From Bryoerythrophyllum caledonicum (lineage: Eukaryota > Streptophyta > Bryopsida > Pottiales > Pottiaceae): a stretch of 64,000 bases of DNA. The DNA lies in the NCBI GenBank assembly GCA_963971425.1, contig OZ020514.1, positions 17,829,406 through 17,893,405 of the forward strand, in the 5' to 3' direction. Shown here one piece after another: positions 25,134 to 38,000 of this stretch. Every line of letters begins with the position of its first letter. Position 1 is the stretch's first letter. The notes beneath the pieces are model-generated. The model made no database searches, had not been told where the DNA came from, and was given only the letters and a program-made list of their open reading frames with translations. The position numbers and the translations under genes were made by a program.

Positions 25134-27182
25134 TTTAGCTTCGAATTTTCCATTCTCTTTTAAATCTTCATTTTTATTTTTTATTGCTTTTCAAATTTTC
25201 CTCTTCCAATTTAATTTTTTCTTCCATATCTTCCTCTATACTTCACTTACAATCATTTTTTATTTTATTTTATTTTATTTTATTATTATTATTATTTTAT
25301 TTTCTTTTTACTTCATTCACCATTTTTTCAAATTTAGAAAATTAGCACTCATTAGTCCTCACATCTCTTGATTAGCAAATTAATAGTGCATCTAATTACT
25401 AATTCTAGATTACTAATTTTCTTTTCACTCTTCTATTTCTATTTTTTCTAACTTGTGTGAGCTATCCTATCATACAATTTAAGTAGTGTGTTATTACTTC
25501 ACTACTAATCGTGTTATCTACATCACTCACATTGTTTTACTTTCATAGCCTCTTTGCTTTATCTCTCAATATTATCATGTTCTTTCTTATTTTTCCCTTC
25601 CATGATACTCTCTCCTTATAGTTATCATGTTCTCTCCCTCTTATTTTTTCCTTTCATGATAATCTCTCATTATAGTTATCATGTTCTCTCCCTCTTATTT
25701 TTTCCTTTCATCTATATGCATTTTTTTTCATTTTTTTTTTTTTTCATTTTTTTTTATAAAAAAATTATTTTATTTTTTATTATTTTATTTTATTTTTTAT
25801 TTTTACAAATTCAATTGAATTTGCTCTTCCCTTAAGATACTATCCCTCCACATATTCTTAAAACTCTCACTACATCAAAGTCTTAAGATTTTTGTTTTAT
25901 CCAAAGTGTAACTGACTTTGGTTTTATTCTTAAGGAGACTGACTCATAACAGGTTTTTTAAGAACTGACTTACTTAAGGAAAATAAGGATTAACCTATTT
26001 GTTCTTTTCCTTTAAGGAACTATATCTCTCTTACTCGTCTGATTCTTAATGTTCTAGTCTGCTCAAGGTTGTACCTTAAACTCTCACTTCTCTTAAGGTC
26101 ACGGGAAGAAATGATCTCACTCAAAACAGTGTGTTTAAAGAATCTTACAAACTTATACTTGAAAGAGATCTTCGCTAAAAACTTGAACTTGAGGAGTGGT
26201 ACTTTAAAGGATAAACTTACTACATACTTTTTAAGTAGGAAAATTATCTGTTCTTTCAGCCTATTCGTTTCTTCCCGAACTGGTTCTTAAGTACGTACAG
26301 ACAGAGCTCTGTCTGTATTGACAGGTTCCATATTTTGCCGCAAGTCTCAATCTCTTTAAAATCCGTTTTTCCTTCCAATTTTCTTCCCTAAGTTCCTCGT
26401 ACCGCTTTGCTCATGACTTGTGCTTCATTGTGCTTCACATTATGAAAATTTGGTGTACTTATATCTCTGGATAATCGAAACAATAAGTGGAATTTTTACT
26501 TTCCAGCCATAGCAGGTTCAGCATTTGTCCCATATCGTTTGGTGAGGCTCCTGTGGCTCACGATATATAGGCTGACGAATCTCCAACCCACATCTAGCAG
26601 GCCTTGGTGGTCTGGTTGACGTGTGACGCGGGTATATACTGTCGTGGCAACCTCCGGGTGCTAGTGCCGGGTATGTACCATCATACGCGGCCTACCCCAC
26701 CACGCTTGACTAGGGTGTTGACTTCTGTAGTTACAGGCAGTTCAACAATTTTTATTATTTTTTTTTCACTTTACTGCACAGTGTTTCTTTCTTTGTGTGT
26801 ACACTTCCAAGTCACCGAACCTCTTTTCAGCATACTTCCATTCTTATGTTTTTTGTAGTAATCTCATAGTTGTTCGTCATTCTCCAACAGTTACTCATTT
26901 TAATTAGTTGTTGACTTCATTTTGTCGTGTTCATAATCTTATGACACCGTCTCATACAGCTAATATCATTCATATTTCCAGAAGTAGATTGCAACTTTAC
27001 AATGCTTTGTTCAGTCTTTCAACATCAGCTATCAGCTCATTATCATGGCTTCCATAACAAGCCATATTCTGAGTCTTGAAGCTGCAAACGCCTAAGCTTT
27101 AATTGCCACCTCAAAATCACAAAATTCCATCTTAGTCCTTACATTGTCTGCACATAGCTCCTCCTAAAAACCTTATGTCTAC
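24816..27182. other. AT-rich 3' untranslated region of the element
   Basis: No gene. It contains a ~35-base T run near 25100, a TTTTA/TTA microsatellite at 25255-25300, T-rich tracts at 25720-25800 and about six CTTAAG hexamers at 25830-26290. A distinctly GC-richer island lies at 26520-26730. The ORFs here are low-complexity artefacts. Confidence 0.7.
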
Positions 27183-28361
27183 TTAAGATCTTGGTCTGGC
27201 TTCGAGTCGAGGGCGCTTGTGCTTGTATGCATCCTTGAACTCACACTCCTGGAGAATCAGCTGTAGCTCAGCCATCTCCACATTACGACGAACATCTTCG
27301 TCATGCTTAAAAAGATACGTCTCGTGCGCCTTCTGATAACTCAGCCATGCAACTAGCTGCTCTTGACGCTTGCTTGAATTCTCCAAAGCAAACACCGAGC
27401 TCGCACCATGGAGGAAGTTGGTGATTACCATACACTCCAAAGCTCTCATATGGCGACTTGGCATCTGCTGCATCTTCGTCCATAAGTGAAATTCAGGCTT
27501 GGTCTCATCAAACCTGTTGACGTTCACCACACACTTGTATCGTATACACATGTGAGATAGGATGTTGCAAAATACTGCAGCTCGAAAACACACAGGGTCC
27601 GTGTGTCTTCGGTGAATCTCAAAAAAGGCTCGATAGGAATCACTGCATTCCTGGGGAGAAGAAAAACTCCCTGGAATCTGTGGCCAGTTGTAAGGCACTG
27701 TGTCGAGCTTACTCCAGGGCGCCCACTTGTAACGCCGATATCCCTTCAAGGGACACTGGTGGTAGCTCATCGTGATCGCTGCTGGTGGCACCGTTGACCA
27801 AGTCTGGGATACCTTGGGATATAGTTGATCCCACTGTCTCCAGACCTGCGGTGACAAGCCAAAGTCCTCCAACAGCCAATCTATGGCTTGCCATGAGGGA
27901 AATGGCACCTCCTCCTCGCTGTTAAACAGATTCTCGTACTCTCCGAGAAATCGTTGCTTGTTCAACGATCCGGTCACTGGTAGTGGCAAGCCTCCCCAGA
28001 TCGTGTGTCTATAATCTGGAGGGGGTGACATGAAAGTGGCCATCTGAACCGCATCTGCCACATCCACCGTTTTCTTCTTTGCTCCCTCGATCGCACGCTT
28101 AAGTCGGTGGTGAGCTCGGACCTTGGCGTAGAGATACTGCCCCATGGTGATCTCACCTCGCTGAGCCAAGTCCTCGCGCTCCTGGACTTGAGTCATGCAT
28201 CCCACAAAGCTCTACTCATTTTGTAATAGCTTCGTCAGCTTCTCCATCTGGTTCTTCCATTCTCCCAGGTAGTCCGAGGAGAGGGGAATGGTCTTAAGAT
28301 CAACCTCAGGAATGACTACCATTCGTTGAGCTACATCTGGTTGATCATACTGCCTCCGCAT
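27183..28361 (-). pseudogene. Continuation of the retrotransposon's 3' ORF, cut by stops
   Basis: The longest open part runs from ATG 28194-28196 to TAA at 27183 (about 337 codons). The same frame is open upstream, through EVDLKTIPLSSDY, up to TAG at 28362-28364, with another TAG at 28212-28214. The preceding long ORF ends in a different frame at 28331, so one frameshift plus two TAG codons seem to split a single ~1,150-residue product. The sequence is rich in Trp, Gln and Arg (QVWRQWDQLYPK, RYKWAPWSKL) and shows no known domain to me. It could instead be a separate short ORF. Confidence 0.5.
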
Positions 28362-30604
28362 CTACAGCTGCCCCTCCAAGTGCCAGTAATATAGTAGCAC
28401 TCTGGCTCCAATATCACCGATCGCACCAGCAGCTGTCTCGAGTCCTCCAGCTGAAGGTCTTGTCTCACGATCATTTCGCAGATTAGATTCTGCATATTGG
28501 CGAAATTCGCCGCTACGGTCCACAGGTTCTGAAATTCTCCTCGGCTCAGCTTGTCTCCATGATTCAAACACATCATGGTTAAACAAGCGGTCCTTTGCAA
28601 CTCATAGGCTCGGAAGAGTGCAAAGGTTGGCGGACTGTGTAAGTCCTGGCGCCAAATGGCCTCTTGGAGTTTGCCCTTCACTCCTCTATCTACTGTTGTC
28701 TGTGAAGTCAACCGGGCATTAGCCTCGGTGACCTCCCGTACCTTCTCTTCCAATTCTGCTACCTGCGAAGAGTCGGGCGTAGCTACGGTCGACGTTTCCC
28801 TGCTTGCCTGCACCTCCCTCTTCTGTTGTGCTAGGGACGTCGCCAACTCCTTCGCCAGATTCTTCTCAGCCTGACACTGTTCCTGCACCTGCTGATATTG
28901 AGTCTTCAGATTCTCAATCTCGAGCAAGTATTCTTCAACTTGTCGCTCCTTCGCAGTGTGGAGATCCTTCCAGTGGGTAGCGCTCTCGGAAGCTTGCCGG
29001 AGCTCTTCTTGCAACGTGTGCCAATCTCGCACCTGTGCTTCCTTGTCTCCAGCTAGAGCCGAATTCTCCTTCTCCGACTCCGCCTTGAGGCGATGGTACT
29101 CCTGCTCCATGTGGCTCAGCTTCTTCTGCAACTCCTCGCATTGTTGTGCCTTCGTCGTCTGATCGTTGCACAAGGTCTCCCAGCGCTGAACTTCTTCAGT
29201 TGTTTGGGCTAACTTCCCTCGCAGTTCACCTCGCTCTCGGTCCAGCAGCTCTCTAGCCCGCTCAGCTTCCAACAGCGACTTCTCCAGCCGGAGCTTCTCG
29301 CGTTGGAAGTCCTTCTGCATTTGATCCTTGGCCAACAAGACATCCTTGTTGGTGGCTTGATATTGAGCTACGAGATCATCCTTTTGGATCACCATCAGCT
29401 CGAGTTTCTCCTTACTCAGCTCACGAACCTCACTCCGTTTGGTGCCATCGGCTTCCTGCGATTTCTTCTCTGTTCGCTTGATAGGCACTTCATCCTCAGG
29501 GTCCTCTACGTCGATGACGTTAGGAGCAGCGTACGGGACAATCTGCTTGGATGGTGTCTTGGGCGGCTTCGCTGTTCCTGGTGTACGCGGTTCCTGCCCT
29601 GAGGTGATCCTTAAAACACCTCCAGTGCCGATCGGGTGCTTCACCTTTTTCTTCTGCACCTCCACCAACGGTGTCTTCCCCTTGTCTTTCGCTCGTACAG
29701 GGGCTTGAGGTGACCCTGGTGTCTCCTCTTCCTCGTCCTCCCTCGCAGGACTTGGCACGTCGTTATCTCCCACGTCCTCTTCTTCTTCAGAAGCTTCTTC
29801 CGGTTCGTCCTCTTCCTCTTCCGGTTCTTCGACCATCTTGCGCAATCTCTTCTTCCTGGGACTCCTCCCTGATTCTTCTTCCACCTGTTGCGCTCCTCCA
29901 GTCAAGCTCTTCCTCAATGGGGGACAGATTGCTGAGAAGTATGTGGTTCCATGGAAGAAGATGTTATGGCGGGTATTCTTCCCTGCCAGCTCCAATCGGA
30001 GATGCGCGTACATGATCTTGGACCAGTTGAGTCGCTCTCCATTCCAGCTCTTGTAAGCTGCGGCCAACGCGCTGGGCGATAATACCTCCGTTCCATCAAA
30101 AGCCATCAAAAGTCGAAGGTTGATAAATTTCAACCACTCCTTCCACGAAGCCTTGGCCTTCCTGATTGAATATCCCCGTCCTACCTTGGCGTCATCTGGC
30201 CTCTCGAATACCCGACTGAGCTCAGTCTTGGTTAGCAAAGGCAATCCCACCAGCGTAGGTCCTGTCTTCGGCAAGCTTGGACAATGCTGCTGGACGATCT
30301 CCACGTCGAAGCGAACCACTTCACCGTTGATTAAAAATTCGTCTTGCGCGCCTCGCTTGGAGCCCAGCATGAAGGCCAGCACTTGCGGTAGATCCGCCTC
30401 CGGCCATTGTTGCTCGATGAATTGCAGGAGACCTGCCTTTTCCAAGTTCTTGCGGTTGCCCTCATACACCTTCTTTGGCAACTCCCTGAGCGGTGAAGGA
30501 TCAATCTCAAAATCCTTCTTCGGCTTCCGTTTCTGGCTCATCTTGATCTCTGAGTCAACTGTTCTCTTACAACCAACGCCACTCTGTGAATTTGGATTCA
30601 CCAT
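28331..30604 (-). CDS. Long coiled-coil ORF 3' of gag-pol in the retrotransposon
   Basis: 757 codons from ATG 30602-30604 to TAG 28331. An in-frame TTG at 30649 is the only earlier start-like codon. Regions: a globular N-terminal part of about 240 residues (LNWSKIMYAHLRLELAG near its end); a Lys/Glu/Asp-rich disordered part (to about 360) with a KKKRLRK-like basic patch; a long coiled coil (about 415-650) with heptads and many Gln/Glu; then a C-terminal helical part. It lies on the same strand as gag-pol, in the position where Athila-type elements carry an env-like ORF, but I see no signal peptide or membrane segment. It is not recognised as an envelope protein. It could be a captured host gene or a second structural protein. 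Confidence 0.7.
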   Translation of the reverse strand: MVNPNSQSGVGCKRTVDSEIKMSQKRKPKKDFEIDPSPLRELPKKVYEGNRKNLEKAGLLQFIEQQWPEADLPQVLAFMLGSKRGAQDEFLINGEVVRFDVEIVQQHCPSLPKTGPTLVGLPLLTKTELSRVFERPDDAKVGRGYSIRKAKASWKEWLKFINLRLLMAFDGTEVLSPSALAAAYKSWNGERLNWSKIMYAHLRLELAGKNTRHNIFFHGTTYFSAICPPLRKSLTGGAQQVEEESGRSPRKKRLRKMVEEPEEEEDEPEEASEEEEDVGDNDVPSPAREDEEEETPGSPQAPVRAKDKGKTPLVEVQKKKVKHPIGTGGVLRITSGQEPRTPGTAKPPKTPSKQIVPYAAPNVIDVEDPEDEVPIKRTEKKSQEADGTKRSEVRELSKEKLELMVIQKDDLVAQYQATNKDVLLAKDQMQKDFQREKLRLEKSLLEAERARELLDRERGELRGKLAQTTEEVQRWETLCNDQTTKAQQCEELQKKLSHMEQEYHRLKAESEKENSALAGDKEAQVRDWHTLQEELRQASESATHWKDLHTAKERQVEEYLLEIENLKTQYQQVQEQCQAEKNLAKELATSLAQQKREVQASRETSTVATPDSSQVAELEEKVREVTEANARLTSQTTVDRGVKGKLQEAIWRQDLHSPPTFALFRAYELQRTACLTMMCLNHGDKLSRGEFQNLWTVAANFANMQNLICEMIVRQDLQLEDSRQLLVRSVILEPECYYITGTWRGSCRCGGSMINQM

Positions 30605-30649
30605 CTTGCACCTGTCTTTAACAACAAAGCAAAGCTCTTTTTCCTGCAA

Positions 30650-32022
30650 TGTCTACTTCGTTTTTGCAATCTTCTTTACGCTACGAACACTCTTAAGACA
30701 TGCACCTACACTCATAGAATTCCCTATCATCTGTGCAGACTTATGTCTTAAGATTACATGCAAGGTGGTTACAACGGTTATTCCGTTTCTTGATTTTCTT
30801 TAACAAACTCTTTGATTTTACTCTCGTAGATAGTTATCTACTCTCAGTAAATTTTATTTCGTTAATCTCATACCTTAGCAAGGAAGATCAGTTGAATTCT
30901 GTTGTCTTAAGCAACCTTATTCACAACGACATGGCATAATCCAACAATTCTGTGAACTCACATTCAGCATGACTTAAACGACGAACTTACCACCAGAACG
31001 TGTGACGACCTCTGCCTTCGCTCTTGGTGACACCTCGCTTCCCCGACGCAGAGTCTCACAAAACTCACAGCTTTGCAACAATTCTTCACGATACACTCTG
31101 ACTCTCAATAATGCAAACTAACCTCTCGACTCTGCTTCAGCGACTGAACAATGCACTTGTGAATTCTCTCTGATGAGCCATAGCCAAGTTTGGTAGCTCG
31201 TTTTCTTAACGACTCATCAAGTTTGCCACTTGGTTTTAAGTCTTGCCCCCACTCGTCCTTATCATCACGTTATTCAAGTCATTGCAATGATCTTTTTGAC
31301 GTGATTGATTGTTGTTTCCCTCGGGTGAAGTGCCCACTTTTGTCCCTTCCATGTCACTTTAGTTGATCTTTCGTCATGATGAGATTTCTCCATTTTATGA
31401 CAAGGTCGCTTCTCACAGATTTCCTACCAACTTAATCATCATTTTTATTTTCTTAACTATTTCCATTTTTCATAATTTGCATCGTCTTACTTCTGTTTTA
31501 AGGCATCTCCTTATTTAAGTTTATTGTTGTCTCACAATTTTACTTTTTAAGATGAACTCCAAGGACAACCCCAGACTTACTGTCTTAAGGTGTCTACTCA
31601 AGTTCTTAAGACAACTGTAGATCTGACGTCTCTTGAGTGCTTGAAGACAGCTTAAGTTCTTTAAGACAACTGTGTCTTTAAGAGCACTTAAGTTCTTAAG
31701 ACAACTGACATGACATCACACTTATGATCTTACTTTTGTGACTTAACTTGAGATGACTTCTTAAGTACTGTTCCTTTATGCAAAAATGATTTAGCTTTTA
31801 AGATTTTTGATTTTTTCAATAATACCTTATGACAAGGTTTCTCTCAAGAAAGTTTTTTGTGCATGTTTTTGTGAATGTTCACAAATTAACTATGACTTAA
31901 AACACAATATTTTTAACTTTCCCTTTGGTAGTTTAGGGTCGTTCCGGACCACTCAAAAACTTTTTCTTAAGATTACCCTTAAGTAGGGGTGTAGCCCCCC
32001 TCTTTTAAAAGGTAACTTGCCC
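30650..32022. other. Spacer between pol and the 3' ORF
   Basis: 1.37 kb without a convincing gene. About eight CTTAAG hexamers fall in 31580-31990, several in the context GTTCTTAAGACAACTG. It may hold the leader or splice acceptor for the downstream ORF, but none could be fixed. Confidence 0.6.
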
Positions 32023-35000
32023 TCAAGTTACATACTTTTTGAGCCTGTATCCATTATAGCGTGTTGCATGTACATTACCTGCAAAATCTTGTAATTCGAC
32101 GGAGCCATTAGGATAAGATTTAAGTATTTTATATGGTCCAAACCATCTCATTTTAAATTTCCCTGGAAATTTCTGGAATCTACTATCATAGAGTAGGACT
32201 AAATCATTTTCTTTTAGAGTTTTTGGTTGTAATTTACTATCATAATAAGTTTTCCTTTGTTTTTGTATAGCTTCCATATTCATGTAGGCTTGACCTCTAA
32301 TTTCATCTAGACGTTCCAGATTATCTAATCTTTCTCTTAAAGATTGTTCATCATCTAATCTTTCAGAAATTGCCACACGTAAGGAAGGTAATGCCACTTC
32401 TATTGGGAGCATAGCTTCCAATCCATACACTAATTGAAAAGGGGTTGCTTTAGTTGTAGTTTTTATTGTACATCTATATGCCCATAATGCATTATTCAAC
32501 TCATAATCCCAATTAGATGCATTGCCTTGTAATGTCTTAGTGATGATCTTGCAAAGAATACCATTAGACTTCTCAGTTTGTCCATTAGCTCTAGGGTGAT
32601 AGGGTGACGACTTACGGTGCTTAATAAAATACTTTTGCAACATTTTCTCAATAGTGTCATTGATGAAATGAGTCCCTTTATCACTTACAATTTCTTTTGG
32701 ACACCCAAACCTAGTGATAATATGTTCATAAATGAATTTTGCAACAGTGTCTGCATCATCATTTTTAGTGGCTAGGGCCTCTACCCACTTAGTCACATAT
32801 TCTGTTGCAACCAAGATATAGCGTTTTTGACCCTCACGACTAGGTGGTTTAATGGGGCCTACAAAGTCAATTCCCCATTTCTCAAAAGGAATTTGTGCTA
32901 AAATTGGTGTTAATGGCATAGCCTTAGTAGCTGTCGGTCTACCGACTCGCTGACAAGGATCACATTTTTTAACATAATTAGTGGCGTCGGCAAAAAGTGT
33001 GGGCCACCAATAGCCTGCTCGTAATGCTTTTTGAGCGGTAGCCCAACCCGCAAAATGCCCTCCACAGACATCATCATGACATCCTACTAAAATCATTGAC
33101 ACTTCACTAGGATTTACACATCGTCGAAGTACATCATCTTTACCTCGCTTATAGAGAACACCACTAATCATAGTGTATGGTAACGATTGATGCACTAGTT
33201 TAATTTTATCTTTGCTAGTGTATTCAATAGGAAAAGTAGCTTTAGTTAAATAGTAGATGATGTCGGCATATTCTTTTGGAATTACATCAAGTACCTCCAC
33301 ACCCTCCTTAACAGAAAAGATGTGTGCATCTGGAAAGTTATCATCTATGGACTGTGGATTTATGGTCTCACTAAGTCTTGATAAAAAATCTGCATTTTGA
33401 TGTATTTTCCCCGGTCTGACATTTATGGTAAAATTAAACTCTTGTAATAACAAAACCCACCTCGCAATTCGTCCACTTAATTGAGGCTTATTGATCATAT
33501 ACTTCAAAGCATCATGATCAATATGGAAAGTAAATTTGTAACCCAATAAATAATGTCTATATTTTTGAACAGAGAAGATCATGCCAAGACCTTCTCTTTC
33601 AGTCACAGAATAATTTCTTTCTGGGGCACTCAACTGTCTACTTGCAAAGTAAATTGGTCTATCATGACCTTTAGAATCTTTTTGACTTAAGACACTTCCA
33701 ATGGCCATATTAGAAGCATCAACATACACTTCAAAAGGTTTTGTCCAATCTGGGGGAATTAGGACAGGTGCTTTACTAAGACGACGTTTTAACTTGTTAA
33801 AAGCTTTGGTGCAATCATCTGTCCATACCCCAGGTAATAAAGTTTGTTTTGTTAAGACATTCAAAGGTGCTGCTATGAAAGCAAACCTATAAATAAATCT
33901 TCTATAATAACCTGTTGCTCCTAGAAAGCCTTTTAGTCCTGTTAGATGTTTAGGTATTTCCATATTAAGAATAATGTATACTTTGTCTGGGTCTACCGAT
34001 ATTCCCTCTTTTGAAACAACATGACCTAATAATTTACCACATACAGTGGCAAACTCAGACTTAGCAGCATTTATGGAGATGCCATATTCTTTACATTGAT
34101 TAAAACATTTCTTTAGGTTTTGTGCATGATCTTTCTTAGAACCAAACACACAAAAATCATCTAAAAATATCTCCATAAATTTTCTAAGATATTTTGTAAA
34201 GGCTTGAGTCATAACTCTTTGGAATGTTGCCGGAGCATTGCACAATCCAAATGGCATGACATTATATGCAAAAGTTCCCCAATCCGTAGTGAAAGTGGTC
34301 AATGGTTTATCTTCTGGGGCAATCTGCACTTGATTATAACCCGAGAATCCATCAAGGAAAGAATAACACTCATGACCGGCTACACCATCTAGGACTGCAT
34401 CCGAAAATGGTAATGGAAAGAAATCTTTCTTAGTGGCTTTGTTCAACTGTCTGAAATCCTGACAAATACGGATCTTACCATTCTTTTTAGGTACTATGAC
34501 AATAGGTGACACCCATTCGCTAAATGGCACGGGATAAATGAAATTACACTCCAGTAATTTATCAATTTCCTCTTTAACCATCAGAGAATACTTTGGGTTC
34601 ATCCTATATTGCCTTTGCCTAACAGGTTTAGCATCCGCTTCTAGGATAATTCGATGTTGACAAACATCAGGAGGTATGCCTTTCAAGTCTTTATAAGTCC
34701 AAGCAAAGGCATCATTTTCCTTCTTAAAGAATTCCAACCATTCTTCATATTCTTTAGAACTTAATTCATCATATATTTTAATAGGCTTAGGATCTTCCGT
34801 AGTGCCTAAATTTATTTCTATAGTATTTTTTACTAAAGGTCGAACATTAGGAATTTTTTTATCACCTAGTAATTGATCCGAGTCTGACACATAAGGAATT
34901 TCCTTATCTGACTTCCCCTCAATAGTAATATTAAAAATAGGAGCATTTTGCCATGCTTCAATAGCTGCATCCGAGTCATCAACTTGACTGGGAGGGACAA

Positions 35001-38000
35001 AATACTCTCCATGACCTAAGTCTTTAAACGTAGGCATGTCCTGGACAACATTAGTGTCTTCAGGCTCAGATTCTGAATTGGGATCAGTAGTCCAATCTGA
35101 AGCATCATCCTGGGTCTCACCATGATAGTTTGCAGGAAACATAGGGAGAATAATTTGACTTTTACCCTTCCCAATTGTTAAAGTTCCCTTACCCCAATCG
35201 TCCTTAGCTTTAGCCAATGACAACCAAGGCCTGCCAAGGAGTATAGGATATGTGGAAATGGACTCACTCACCTTAAAGACAATATAGTCAATTTTATAAT
35301 CAATTCCACCAATTATTGTATTTAATTGTATCAATTTTCCCAAAGGTTTGACTCTACTTTGATCGGCCATTCTTAAAATAATGGGAGTAGGAACTAAGTT
35401 GGTTATACCCAACTCTTCCATAGTGTCAACATTCATAAGGTTGACACTACTCCCACTATCAATTTGGACTCCATCAATTAAAGTTCCATCTATAATTACA
35501 TCGACTGTAGGTGCACCTGGATCTAGAGAGATATCATGAACGTTCACAATTTCGGGTTGAGATTTACTTGTTTCCTTATTTATTTTTTGTTTAGTTCCTT
35601 TAACATTGCCCTCCTCTTGTATTTTTGCACTCTTTCTAATTAGAGAAGATGTTAATTCATTTTTACAATAAGGTGACAATGCAAGTAATTGTCTCAAAGA
35701 AACTTGAGGTTGTAATCTATCTAAATCTGTGAGAATGTCATATGGATGCATACCCACTGTTAATCTCATAATTCTATTATGTTTTCTCTTTTTTAAAGAC
35801 ATAGATGATTCTTTCATTATCTTTTTTGAAGGCTTATAAAAAGTAGGTTGTTCCAATGGTTTCATGGAGGTACTTGTTTTTTCCACTTTTGGAATTATAG
35901 GTACAACTTTTTCTGGCAAAGTAGATGTTATAGGTACTTGAGTTGGATTTTCCCGAGAATCACTACTTGTCATCTCTATTATTTGTGGTGATGGTTTAAG
36001 AATTTCTGGTCTTTTTAGTATAGTTGGCATATCTCTAGCAAGCACAGGATTAAGTTTTACTTTGCTATAATCACTCTCTGAACTATTAATGGGTTCTTTT
36101 TCAAGGGCCTTCTTGGCTTGTGATCTAGTGATAAAGACATCTTGAGGTGTATCAATTGCCATATAATTAACATTTCTAGTATTAGAAGACTCTACTTCTT
36201 GAATTTGAACTTGTTTCCTAACATTAGGAAACTCAGTAATTATGGCTGTGCAAAAGGTAGAAACATGTCCTGTTTGGCCACATCTCCCACACAAGGGATT
36301 AAAACCAACTTGTTGACGTGCATTTGTGCATTCCCTAGAATAATGACCTGGCTCTCGACATCTATAACATATTACTTCTTTGTTTCTATCTTGGTTAGGT
36401 TCTCTCCAAACTTGATGTTGACTATAACCATTATTTCTTCTCGGATTGTTATTATTGTTTCCTGGTCTGGTGAAAGGTTGTTTGGATGTAATTCTATAAG
36501 GTTGTTTCTGGTTATTATTTTGAGAAGGTTGCTCTTGTACTAAGGCCTTAACTTCCTTGATATTTCTACAAGTAGTTATATCATGACCCTTTGCACCACA
36601 ATAAGCACATTTAAGCTTAGGTGTTCCTCCTATAGGATATCTACACTCGGTGGCCAAGTGTCCATGTCCCTTACAATTACTACACCAAATATTAGTTCGT
36701 TGATTGGTAGCCTTAGGTCTTTTATTTTTTCCTTCATTAACTTGGACTGACAATTCCCTAAATTGTTTTTGTAAGGCTTGTAGCTCATTTTCCTCATGAC
36801 TTGGAGGCATCAACGCAAGTTGTTGCTCTCGAGGATGAGGTGGTCCTTGTATGGTTAATTGGGGTTGACTAGATGTTGACCTAGGATAATAATCTCTTCC
36901 ACTATTATCCATCCCATATTGAGTAGTTACAGGCAAAAGATATGGATCCTGATATGGAATTCTTTTTGTTTGTAACAACATATTAGATCGCTGCATAGCA
37001 GCTTCCCAATTTCTAGCAGCTTCATATGCTGCATTTAAATTTGCCGGGTTGGAAAGTTTAACCTGGTATATACACATAGGATCTAATAAACCTCTGGTAA
37101 AGGTATTAGTGATCCATGCTTCTGGCATATTATGATCTCGCCATCTATTCAATAAGTTTCTAAGCCGAGTATAATATCCGGCTATAGTTTCTGTGGGATA
37201 CATTTGAAAACTTTGTAACTGATCCTGCAAAGTATTATGATAAGACTGGGGTCTGAACCTGGTCAAAAATGCTTCTTTTAAAGCATCCCAGTTTATTGGT
37301 TGAGGATCTAATGCCGCATACCACCTCTGAGCTTCCCCTAGTAAATTACCAGGAAAACTAGTGATGTACTTATCAATTGCTAAATTATTAGCTATTGCTA
37401 CTACTTGAAATCTTTCCAAGTAGGAATCTGGATCTTCTCCCAAGTCACCATAGAATATGGGAAATGGAGCTATATTAAGCATCCTATGATGCGCCATAGC
37501 AAGGGGATTAACAAAAGGGTCGTCTGGAGTAGGAGGGGTTGAAGGTGGTGAGGATAATGAGGACCTGCTAGAGGTAGAACTAGCAGAAGAAGAGTCAAAA
37601 GGAGAAGTCCTCCCAGAAGTATGTGAGGGGAGTCCAGCTGGACTCTCTTCTCGCACTGGTGGTTCTGAGTGCTCTTCTTCTTTACTTTCACTATTAAATA
37701 AACTTTCACCTTCTTTAGGCTCACTTTGCTCACCTACATCTAACTTTTCCTCTTTAATAGGATTATACTTAAATTCCGCTCCTTCTACACTAATTTGGTC
37801 AATCTCTTCTTGTATGTCAAAGTTTAAAGTGGTAGGTCTAAGAATTTGACTAAAAGCTTCTAATAACTCCTTACGAAACTTATGCTTTTCTTCTTCATTT
37901 TCCGATGGTCTATCATTCAGAAAATGGTCAATAGATTCTTTTGCTTCACTATGAGTAAATATTGGTGTTGACTCAAATTCTTGGGCAAAAGGACTTGGAT

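Noticed and set aside
28331-30604. Envelope protein
   Set aside because: The position fits, but no signal peptide, membrane span or cleavage-like site is visible.
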